DNA of 7,672 bases. It comes from Candidatus Heimdallarchaeota archaeon. Lineage in GTDB: Archaea; Asgardarchaeota; Heimdallarchaeia; JABLTI01. The notes below the pieces were generated by a model. The model was given only the letters and a program-made list of their open reading frames with translations. It did not search any database and was not told the DNA's origin. Location of the stretch: NCBI GenBank assembly GCA_030602675.1, contig JAUVZH010000113.1:1-7672 (forward strand), in the 5' to 3' direction. The position numbers and the translations under genes are program-made. This document shows, one piece after another, positions 1-6,623 of the stretch; the stretch's first letter is position 1; the number at the start of each line of letters is the position of its first letter.

Positions 1-2617
1 CTCCCAAATCTTCACAGCAGCGAAGCATTTCGGTAACATAATGTTCTCGGTCGATATCCTCCACGTATTTTGGATGCCTAGCTCGATCATAAACAAGTCC
101 TTCTCCGGCAATGATTGCCCATGGGAACTTGTCGTAGTCCATCCATTCTTTCTCTGCTTGTAGCTGCTCCCGTCGAGCGAAATCGACAAAAGCTTGGACT
201 GCAGGTGCTTTTGCTTTGTAATCTTTAGGTGGGCGACGAATAGGTGAGAGAATTACCACTTTAGGAAGCAATTCTTCTGTGGACATTTGAAGTACTTTTA
301 CACCAAGTGCTTTCAAAAATTGTCGTGCAGTTTGAAACTCAGTCTCACCATCTCGAGAGTTTTTTGGATGCCGAAGCAAAATGTCCAACACTTTTCTTTG
401 AGCGATTCTTGCAAGAGGGGACCAATCAGAACGAACAGCTTCAAACCCCTTGACCTTGAAATCATCAGTAAGAAGGCTGACATAGCTGTAGGCTTTCTTT
501 CTATCTGGTTTAAAGATAACTCGATAAGTGATGTCTTCAAACTTTAACTCGAGAGGATTTGGAAGTTTGCTATTGAGCTCTTTAATAATCGAATTAACAG
601 TGCGCATTAGCTTGCTAATGAGCCGTTCCTTTTTCTCAAGATTGGTTTCAGCGTAAATCTCATTGAAAATAGATTCATCTAGGATTTTGATAAAAGTAGA
701 GTCAGTATCTCCATAAATCAACTCACAAGGGGTGATTCTCTTGGAAACACCTTCAAGGCTCTCTTCGATGCCCAAAAGGTATGTTCTAGCGCTATCAGTA
801 ATAGCCGATGCCAATGTCTGAGTATAGAAGCGACTGCGAATGTAAAAATGAGCCCCATACATAGAATTCGCTACTATTTTCATTGAGTTTTGCTCTCTCT
901 CAAGAACCCCAATTGTATCTTGGATTTTTCTTTTTTCATCTTGATTGTCTGTTGCTTCTAGTAGTTTCGTTAGTCGATTTATTTCATCCTTCTTGTGGAT
1001 TCTTTTACTAATCAATGTCTCTTCCATAATTGATAGACACGAACGTGATTGCTTATCAAAGAGTTTCTTTGGATCGCCATAGTCACTTGCTTCTATCCAC
1101 TGCTTCAAAGTCTCTCCGCCTACATTATGAGCAATCATAACACTCGGATACATTGATCTGAAATCAGCAATCAAAACTCCTGTGTGAAGAGATCCTTTTG
1201 GGTATAGTACCGTTCCTCCTTCATGGGGATGCATTTCGCGAATTATTCTATTCTTTTCGACTTGTTTAGGATCTGGACGATTTGGTATCAAAATCCCCTT
1301 TCTGCGCATGTAGCGCATCAGTTCAAATTCTCCGTTCAAACGCTCTGTGCAGCTATTGCTTTCTGCAGTTGGAAAACCTGTTACTCGCAATGTTTCAATC
1401 CAACCAGTCATCCCAAGTTTCCAATAAAGATCAAAAATGAGTTTACAGTCGTAAAAGCATTGTTTTGCTAGCAAACTTAAGCTTTCTTTTTCTCCATGAA
1501 ATATCCCTCTCTTCCAAAGACTCCAAACTGCTACGTCTGCATTTGCTTCTCCAAGTCCTGTTGAATGTGAGATGAAATCATATTTGCTGTCTTGCTTGAT
1601 CCCAAATTTCCCTCTATCGAGAACCTCTTCTGAAATATCGTACAACCCTTTTTTGCCAGAAGCTGGATGAATGCCCCATGTTCTCAAAGCAAGGTCGAAA
1701 GACATTCTTCCTTTCATTCGATAAGATAATAACCGTCTGGAGAAGTAGCTTGGTTCGTCCCTAAATAACGATAACAAGAAAGAAGGAATTCCCAAGACAT
1801 TCATCCGATGGTAAAGATATGGTAAATCAAAGCTGTCTCCCTGAAAGGTACATAAGATATCTGGTTGAACCTCTTGAAGAAAGCAGATGAACTCCATTAG
1901 GATCCTTTTTTCGCCCTCTTCTGAATCTTCTTGTAGTAAAAACAATTTACCGTTTTCTGGTTTAGCGCTTGTGCCCCAAATAGCACTTATAGCAATGATT
2001 GGCCTATTCTTCTTTCGTAATAATTCTTGAATAGTTTCATTATCTCGAGCAATCTTTACATTGATAGCCATAACCTTTAGTGGGTAGAACAATACAGGAG
2101 TAGTAATTTCTGAGTCTGATACCGTGTAGATATCTTCGAAATTTGCTTCGAGATAAAGTTCTTTCTCCTTTCGTTCAACTTTAGAGGTCTTTACTGCTAT
2201 CACATTCAAGCATTTGATATTATTATCAATTAAAAATCGTTTAAGATAAGGAATGTCAGTTTCAAACGTCTCGAGCCCCAGCTTCTCTAATTCTCTTCCA
2301 ATGGAAGTAATCTCTCGAGGGTTTGTTCCATACAACTTGATGAGTTTCAATCTTTCACCAGCCCCGAAGTATCGTCTTAGAGTGACTTCTTCCATTCCTT
2401 TCTGCCAACGGCTGATTAGTGGGTCATTTTGTGTGACAAACTCAATATCTTTATTCTTCTTCACATAGAGATAGGGCATAAAGCCTCGAACCTTTACAAG
2501 AACTTGAGCATCTTTTGTTTTGCCGTACAGTATAATCACAGGTAGCTGGCCCTCTTCTTCTGGCATCTTGTAATCAAGGTCAGTTAGTAAGAACCTAACC
2601 TCTTGTTTTTGGCTCAC
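1..2617 (-). CDS. polB: Family B DNA polymerase with degraded 3'-5' exonuclease motifs (3' end off window)
   Basis: Template-directed DNA polymerase of family B. I translated the frame by hand: 872 codons are open in the window and the C-terminus lies beyond base 1. Polymerase motifs are complete: motif A DFRSMYPS (485-492, D485), motif B K580-xxx-N584-S-x-Y587-G588, motif C YGDTDS (635-640, D637 and D639), then a KKxY-type motif (KKAY) and the thumb. No intein interrupts them. The exonuclease domain keeps its fold but not its catalysts. Exo I, normally DIE, reads N186-V-K188. Exo II reads FQGDSFD with Q259 in place of Asn and D264 kept. Exo III has Q386 in place of Tyr and D390 kept. Proofreading should therefore be absent while polymerisation remains. 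The start is GTG at 2617: an in-frame TAA lies seven codons upstream, and the N-terminus (VRFLLTDLDY) fits the family. An SD-like GGAG sits only 3 nt from it. Family membership is certain; a translesion role is inference. Confidence 0.93.
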   Translation of the reverse strand, partial: MSQKQEVRFLLTDLDYKMPEEEGQLPVIILYGKTKDAQVLVKVRGFMPYLYVKKNKDIEFVTQNDPLISRWQKGMEEVTLRRYFGAGERLKLIKLYGTNPREITSIGRELEKLGLETFETDIPYLKRFLIDNNIKCLNVIAVKTSKVERKEKELYLEANFEDIYTVSDSEITTPVLFYPLKVMAINVKIARDNETIQELLRKKNRPIIAISAIWGTSAKPENGKLFLLQEDSEEGEKRILMEFICFLQEVQPDILCTFQGDSFDLPYLYHRMNVLGIPSFLLSLFRDEPSYFSRRLLSYRMKGRMSFDLALRTWGIHPASGKKGLYDISEEVLDRGKFGIKQDSKYDFISHSTGLGEANADVAVWSLWKRGIFHGEKESLSLLAKQCFYDCKLIFDLYWKLGMTGWIETLRVTGFPTAESNSCTERLNGEFELMRYMRRKGILIPNRPDPKQVEKNRIIREMHPHEGGTVLYPKGSLHTGVLIADFRSMYPSVMIAHNVGGETLKQWIEASDYGDPKKLFDKQSRSCLSIMEETLISKRIHKKDEINRLTKLLEATDNQDEKRKIQDTIGVLEREQNSMKIVANSMYGAHFYIRSRFYTQTLASAITDSARTYLLGIEESLEGVSKRITPCELIYGDTDSTFIKILDESIFNEIYAETNLEKKERLISKLMRTVNSIIKELNSKLPNPLELKFEDITYRVIFKPDRKKAYSYVSLLTDDFKVKGFEAVRSDWSPLARIAQRKVLDILLRHPKNSRDGETEFQTARQFLKALGVKVLQMSTEELLPKVVILSPIRRPPKDYKAKAPAVQAFVDFARREQLQAEKEWMDYDKFPWAIIAGEGLVYDRARHPKYVEDIDREHYVTEMLRCCEDLG

Positions 2618-2656
2618 GGTCTCCGTGGTCTCCGGTTAAATTGCTCCTTTCTCCAG
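2618..2656 (-). promoter_or_regulatory. Leader before polB with repeated GGAG motifs
   Basis: On the minus strand, four GGAG cores lie within 34 nt upstream of the GTG start (plus positions 2651-2654, 2644-2647, 2630-2633, 2621-2624). The last two belong to a tandem GGAGACC repeat with a 9-nt period. Spacings to the start codon of 3 and 12 nt are both off the usual optimum. No other gene here has a convincing Shine-Dalgarno site, so this leader stands out. A role in ribosome binding or translational control is inferred only. Confidence 0.4.
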
Positions 2657-2719
2657 ATTCGAGTGGTGTTAACACAATCCTCAGTTCAATTTCGAAGAAC
2701 ATACAATCTACTTTCTAAT

Positions 2720-2727
2720 AAATAAAA
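2720..2727 (-). promoter_or_regulatory. Candidate box A (TATA) promoter for polB
   Basis: The minus strand reads TTTTATTT here, inside the T/A-rich string CTTTTATTTATTA. Archaeal transcription starts roughly 24-27 bp downstream of the box centre, so the start would fall near 2697-2700, giving a polB leader of about 80 nt. A perfect 10-bp palindrome, GTGTTAACAC at 2666-2675, lies inside that leader. Nothing else clear was found in the 204-base gap 2618-2821 apart from the T-run and the GGAG leader listed separately. Confidence 0.35.
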
Positions 2728-2800
2728 GACTCAAAGTGAGAGATAACTGTTAGTATTTTTGTCGATAGAAATGCATGGAATACTTTAATTCTGTGGAAGA

Positions 2801-2814
2801 ATTTTTCGAAAAAT
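2801..2814 (-). terminator. Candidate T-run terminator after the SRAP gene
   Basis: The 14-bp perfect palindrome ATTTTTCGAAAAAT begins 7 nt past the SRAP stop codon and gives five consecutive T on the nontemplate (minus) strand. Archaeal intrinsic termination relies mainly on such T-runs. The run is short, so readthrough into polB is possible. Confidence 0.35.
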
Positions 2815-2821
2815 CAGCTGT

Positions 2822-3550
2822 TCAGAACAATTTCTGCTGTTTATATTTTTCATGGAACTCTTCGATGCATTTTTCTCCCTTGTTACTGGGACTGTTTACA
2901 TAGAGATCAACTGGATATGCTTCCATTACCTTAGCGTTGTAAGGCTTGAGTATAGCTAGTGCTTCATCTAAGTTCTGTTTAGAGGTATCCAACCAAGTAT
3001 CAAATTTCTTAGGTTCGATAATAACGGGCATGCGTTTATGAATTGGTTTAACAACTTCATTTGGTTCGGTTGTTAAAATAGAACAAGATTCAATTTTGTC
3101 TCCATCAAGATTTTTCCAAATATCCCAGATGCCTGCTAAAGCAAAGGGTTTTTTGTCTTTCATATGAATGAAATAGGGCTGTTTGGGTCCTTCACTCTTT
3201 TTCTGCCATTCATAGAAACCATCTGCTGGAATTAAGCAACGACGTTGTTTAAATGATGCTTTGAAGGTTGGTTTTTCAGTAACTGTTTCAGATCTAGCGT
3301 TAATTGGACCACTCTTAGGTTCTTTTGCCCAGAAAGGAATCAATCCCCATCTTAAAGGGGCAACCTCCTTTTGAAAACTTCCTGTAGAAGCGCTTCTTAC
3401 TTGTTCATCTCTCATAATAATTCCTCTCACAGCGTAAATATCTTGACCGGGAGCAATGTTATACTGTGGAGGTAGATCAGCAAATTCATCTAATTGAAAG
3501 AGCATTCTAAAAACATGGGCTGGTGAAAACCTAGCAAATCTTCCACACAA
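2822..3550 (-). CDS. SRAP-family protein (YedK/HMCES type): abasic-site DNA-protein crosslinking
   Basis: A 242-residue SRAP (formerly DUF159) protein, the normal length for the family. Known members form a thiazolidine crosslink between the N-terminal Cys and abasic sites in single-stranded DNA, shielding them at stalled forks. All expected active-site residues are present: MCGRF with C2, INARSE with N84, GFYEW with E114, and HKRMPVI with H171. The C-terminal strand motif YVNSPSNKG is also typical. The start codon is TTG; it is supported because the catalytic Cys must be residue 2 (exposed by Met removal) and an in-frame TGA lies three codons upstream. No SD site is visible, only candidate TATA boxes. 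It lies 204 nt upstream of polB in the same orientation, and spot counts give it GC content like polB rather than like the ligase genes. Family and active site are secure; joint function with polB is inferred. Confidence 0.95.
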   Translation of the reverse strand: MCGRFARFSPAHVFRMLFQLDEFADLPPQYNIAPGQDIYAVRGIIMRDEQVRSASTGSFQKEVAPLRWGLIPFWAKEPKSGPINARSETVTEKPTFKASFKQRRCLIPADGFYEWQKKSEGPKQPYFIHMKDKKPFALAGIWDIWKNLDGDKIESCSILTTEPNEVVKPIHKRMPVIIEPKKFDTWLDTSKQNLDEALAILKPYNAKVMEAYPVDLYVNSPSNKGEKCIEEFHEKYKQQKLF

Positions 3551-3577
3551 GGGATATCAACTCATGAAATACTGTAG

Positions 3578-3626
3578 TAAAATTATAGCTATTCTAATTC
3601 ATAACTTTATCATTGTAATTTATAAA
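3578..3626 (-). promoter_or_regulatory. Candidate promoter region of the SRAP gene (two TATA-like boxes)
   Basis: The gap between the PaaK-like gene and SRAP holds two minus-strand TATA-like elements. TATAATTT (plus 3580-3587) would place transcription about 7 nt before the TTG start, a near-leaderless mRNA. TTTATAAA (plus 3619-3626) is closer to the archaeal consensus and would give a leader of about 46 nt. The sequence alone does not decide between them. Confidence 0.4.
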
Positions 3627-3659
3627 GTTGCGAATTTAAGGATAGCAAATTGTACTATT

Positions 3660-5069
3660 CTAAGTTGGATATTTTCTTTTATCAACTAATCTTCTTCTTT
3701 TAGCATTATTGGGCAATTTGTCTATGAAAATAATTTCTGGTTTATTAACAGTCTTCGTAGTTTCAATATCAATTTTTAGTGAATCAAGTGAGTAGAATTT
3801 TTCAAGGATTTTAGCTTTAAGCTTCTCTGATGGGTTTTTTGCAGAAATATATGTTTTTAATGAATCTCTATCATTTTCACTAACAACTTCAATCCAGTAG
3901 TCTTTAATTTCATCAACTGAATCAAATAGCTTATCGAAAACTATCGGGTAATATTTCTCTGCTGCTCCAATTACTACCCTATCATCTGCTCTCCCTTTAA
4001 GCTGATCAATGCGAGGAAGCTTTAAACCACAATCACATTCACCATCAATTATTCTTGTAATATCACCAGTACGATATCTAATCAAAGGCATAGCTTCTCT
4101 TCGTAGAGAAGTCAAAACTAGCTCACCATATTCCTCCTTTTCAACTGGTTCAGTAGTTTTTGGATCAATTATTTCATGGATAACATTTGGGAAGATATGA
4201 TAACCATTATGGTATTTACATTCAGAACCAATACCCCCACCAAATTCATTTAACCCATAGTTCATAAAAACTTCACCCCCGAGCTTTTCTTCAATGACTT
4301 TTCTTCGGTGCTCAGGTAATCCTTCACCACCAACAAGTATAGCTTTCATATTTTCCTTTACTTTTGTTGAAAGATCCATCTCTCTTGATAGATTATAAAC
4401 ATAAGAAGGAGTGCCAAAAATAACATTAGTACCAAATTTTTCAATATACTCTTCTTGAACTTGAAAACTAACATAGTTACCTGTTGGAATAGTAATTATC
4501 CCTACTGATCTAAGAGCACTTAGTATGTATTCAGCTAATTGCCATACACCAAATGAATAAACAATTTGAGCAATGTCCTTCTTCTCTATACCACAATTGA
4601 TGAAACCCAAAGTGTAACTATAATTAATTAAATTAAGGTCTCTTTTTGTATTGTAGATAGTTTTTTTACCACCAGTTGTGCCATAGGTGAAATGCAATCC
4701 TGCAACTTCGGATTTAGGTACCGCAAGGAATTGTTCTGAATTAACTGATACTTCTGCTGAAGTTGTAAAAGGTAATTTAGGAATAATTGATAATGCATTC
4801 TTGTAGTTGATCCCTTTAATGAGTTCTGGGATTTTATCTCGATAATAGGGAGAATTTTCAGCACTATGTTTGAGTCCAGTTATGATGTTGAATTTCTTAA
4901 GAGCATTAATTGTACGCCAATTAACATTAGCTAGTTGTTTTTTCACCTTCTCAAGGTTAATGTCTGAAAGCTCTTTTCTAATTTTCTTAATTCTTTGTCT
5001 TATTATAAAGGATTTAATGTTATCAAGCATCACTTTATTGAACACCAACATATATAACGAAGTTAACAT
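3660..5069 (-). CDS. PaaK-like adenylate-forming enzyme (phenylacetate-CoA ligase / F390 synthetase family), copy 1
   Basis: A 469-residue member of the ANL superfamily, PaaK/CapK branch; these enzymes activate a carboxylic acid (or, in F390 synthetase, the cofactor F420) with ATP. Motifs in order: phosphate loop TYGTTGGKKT (128-137); YGLNEFGGG (271-279) with E275 in the metal/adenylate position; ELVLTSLRREAMPLIRYRTGD region with R331 and D336; hinge GRADD (359-363); C-terminal LPNNAKRRR with candidate catalytic K457. C284-x2-H287 and C345-x-C347 look like a structural metal site. After the hinge the usual PaaK 'P-sqIE' segment reads YYPIVFDKLF, an unusual form echoed in the divergent neighbour. 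The chain is a little longer than standard PaaK (about 430-440) because of an extra N-terminal, Lys-rich helical stretch. ATG at 5069 fits a leaderless start 24-25 nt from a TATA box. The substrate is unknown. Confidence 0.85.
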   Translation of the reverse strand: MLTSLYMLVFNKVMLDNIKSFIIRQRIKKIRKELSDINLEKVKKQLANVNWRTINALKKFNIITGLKHSAENSPYYRDKIPELIKGINYKNALSIIPKLPFTTSAEVSVNSEQFLAVPKSEVAGLHFTYGTTGGKKTIYNTKRDLNLINYSYTLGFINCGIEKKDIAQIVYSFGVWQLAEYILSALRSVGIITIPTGNYVSFQVQEEYIEKFGTNVIFGTPSYVYNLSREMDLSTKVKENMKAILVGGEGLPEHRRKVIEEKLGGEVFMNYGLNEFGGGIGSECKYHNGYHIFPNVIHEIIDPKTTEPVEKEEYGELVLTSLRREAMPLIRYRTGDITRIIDGECDCGLKLPRIDQLKGRADDRVVIGAAEKYYPIVFDKLFDSVDEIKDYWIEVVSENDRDSLKTYISAKNPSEKLKAKILEKFYSLDSLKIDIETTKTVNKPEIIFIDKLPNNAKRRRLVDKRKYPT

Positions 5070-5075
5070 ATTTTT

Positions 5076-5123
5076 ACGGTAAGCTATTTTTTATATACTC
5101 AACCATAGTTCATATAACGGTAA
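5076..5123. repeat. Direct repeat ACGGTAA flanking the divergent promoter
   Basis: ACGGTAA occurs at 5076-5082 and again at 5117-5123 in the same orientation, 41 bp apart (about four helical turns), one on each side of the shared TATA element. This geometry would suit a regulator touching both sites on one DNA face, but a 7-bp match in 66 bp of AT-rich DNA may be chance. Confidence 0.3.
5087..5097. promoter_or_regulatory. Shared bidirectional box A between the two PaaK-like genes
   Basis: The 66-bp divergent gap has one strong element: TTTATATA at 5090-5097 on the plus strand, matching the archaeal box A consensus, reads TATATAAA on the minus strand. For the minus gene the box centre is about 24-25 nt from the ATG at 5069, exactly leaderless spacing. 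For the plus gene, transcription would start near 5120, giving a leader of about 16 nt before ATG 5136. Two separate, overlapping promoters are also possible. Confidence 0.55.
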
Positions 5124-5135
5124 TATAATTTAAGG

Positions 5136-6605
5136 ATGTTGAAATGTTTGTCCCAATACCAAGAACTCTATAATGCTCATGAGAAACGTATTGATGATTC
5201 TGATTTATTACAAAAAGCCTACAAATCAGCACTCTATCATAAGAAGTGGAAGAAAACAGGTGTTGATGTATCGAAATTAAAGGGCTATAAGGGACTTAGG
5301 TCATTACCATTCATAAGTGCAGAGGATTTAAGAGTTACTTGGGAAAACAATACAGTTGAAGACATAATCTTAACAGAAAAAGTTGGTTTATGGTATACAA
5401 CATCTGGGTCAATGGGTAATAAAAAATGGATACCTTGGACATTTAATGATTATAAGATATCTGGTCAAGCATTAGCTAAAACACTTATAAAATTCGTTTC
5501 AGCTAAAGCAAGAATTCTAACTATAGTCCTTCCTCCCCCTTTTATTTCTGGAGTAGCTCCGTTTAAAATACTGCAAAATACCGGTGACTTAGGTTATCCT
5601 ATAGAGGTTTTAGCTTTTTCACCTGAATATGTTCAAGACGGTTTTGGTTTGTTGATGAAACGAAAACCTACTGTTATATTAGGAACACCATCTCTTACAC
5701 TAAGAATGGCAGAAGAAATAGCTATAAACACTCCAATAATATTGAAAAGACAAGCTGAAATGCAAAAAAGCGCTAAACTTAGAATAGCTTCAATTGCTAC
5801 AAAAATAAAGAAAATTTATCCTAAAAACATCTTCAAAGACATGACTCATGGATTCTTTGGAGGAGAATCATTGGATCCTTTCAGAAAAGCAATTGAAGAT
5901 AAATGGGGTCTTGAAGCATTTGATGTATTTGCTTTCACAGAAGGTTTTAGTGGTGGTTATGAATGCACAGAACATAATGGTATGCACTTTCCAAATGATA
6001 ATGCAATAATGGAAATTATTCCAGAAAAAGAATTGGAAAAAGAAGCTAATGATCCCAAATATATCCCTGAAGCTGTTCTTTTTTCAGAAGCAGAAAAGGG
6101 ATTGATTGGAGAAATGGTAATAACTGACTTTAAAGAAGCACTACCAATGATTCGTTATCGTGTAAGGGATTCAATAAAGATAATCTCATCAGATGAATGT
6201 AGTTGTGGAGAAGACAGCCCTAAAGTAAAGATCATTGGAAGAACTGATAGTGTAATTAATCTGGGAATTATCAGGCTTTCAGCAATAATTTTCGATCAAT
6301 TGTTGCGAAAAGAATTCAATTCCGGAAAAGTTCATCTATGGGAAGTTCTTGTCACAAGAGAAAACTTCAGACCAAAAATCATTTTATCAATCGAACCTGA
6401 ACATGTAAAAAATGAAGAAGAATTCAAAAAAGATCTTTATGATTCGCTTTATAGTTTTGATCTCTTCCAACGAGGTCTTGATAATGATTTATTTATTATC
6501 GATGAGATTAAATTAGTAAATAAATTAAAATTAGAAATTTATGGACAAGGAAAAAGTAGAACTGTAAGGTATCATCCTGATTTCTATAAAGAAGTAAAAA
6601 TCTAG
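5136..6605 (+). CDS. PaaK-like adenylate-forming enzyme, copy 2 (divergent paralogue)
   Basis: A 489-residue ANL-superfamily protein of the PaaK/CapK branch. Motifs: phosphate loop YTTSGSMGNKK (87-97), where SM replaces the usual TT; FAFTEGFSGG (265-274) with E269; EALPMIRYRVRD with R340 and D345; hinge GRTDS (368-372), in which the second Asp of the usual GRxDD is Ser; C-terminal GQGKSRTVRYH with candidate catalytic K473. The likely metal site C277-x2-H280 and C355-x-C357 matches that of the minus-strand neighbour. The segment after the hinge, LSAIIFDQLL, lacks the PaaK 'P-sqIE' form and resembles the neighbour's PIVFDKLF. Residues 200-235 form a Lys-rich helical insertion. AAGG directly abuts the ATG, so it cannot act as a normal SD; a short-leader mRNA from the shared TATA box fits better. 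Substrate unknown; F420 (F390 synthesis), aryl acids and fatty acids are all open. Confidence 0.83.
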   Translation: MLKCLSQYQELYNAHEKRIDDSDLLQKAYKSALYHKKWKKTGVDVSKLKGYKGLRSLPFISAEDLRVTWENNTVEDIILTEKVGLWYTTSGSMGNKKWIPWTFNDYKISGQALAKTLIKFVSAKARILTIVLPPPFISGVAPFKILQNTGDLGYPIEVLAFSPEYVQDGFGLLMKRKPTVILGTPSLTLRMAEEIAINTPIILKRQAEMQKSAKLRIASIATKIKKIYPKNIFKDMTHGFFGGESLDPFRKAIEDKWGLEAFDVFAFTEGFSGGYECTEHNGMHFPNDNAIMEIIPEKELEKEANDPKYIPEAVLFSEAEKGLIGEMVITDFKEALPMIRYRVRDSIKIISSDECSCGEDSPKVKIIGRTDSVINLGIIRLSAIIFDQLLRKEFNSGKVHLWEVLVTRENFRPKIILSIEPEHVKNEEEFKKDLYDSLYSFDLFQRGLDNDLFIIDEIKLVNKLKLEIYGQGKSRTVRYHPDFYKEVKI

Positions 6606-6623
6606 AATTGAATCATAAAATCA

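Noticed and set aside
287..547. Plus-strand open frame of 86 codons
   Set aside because: It lies opposite the polymerase gene, whose frame carries conserved motifs throughout; the antisense product shows no recognisable domain. The plus frames at 1223-1471 and 2253-2468 were rejected for the same reason.
1..2617. Polymerase as a catalytically dead PolB2-type protein, or as an intein-bearing gene
   Set aside because: Motifs A and C keep all catalytic Asp residues, unlike typical PolB2, and the sequence runs through motifs A, B and C without any insertion.
2666..2675. Palindrome GTGTTAACAC as an operator
   Set aside because: A single 10-bp palindrome with no second copy found in the window; it is inside the putative leader rather than at the promoter, so it is noted only within the promoter entry.
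4628..4864. Minus-strand 78-codon frame
   Set aside because: It overlaps the PaaK-like gene in another frame across its phosphate-loop region, which is clearly the real coding frame.
3660..5069. Calling the gene a true phenylacetate-CoA ligase (paaK)
   Set aside because: No other phenylacetate pathway genes are nearby and the segment after the hinge differs from PaaK, so only family-level naming is justified.
4870..5082. Plus-strand open frame with a hydrophobic, membrane-like product
   Set aside because: It is antisense to the N-terminal helical part of the first PaaK-like gene; the apparent hydrophobicity comes from reading Lys/Glu-rich helix codons in reverse. It also runs into the divergent promoter.
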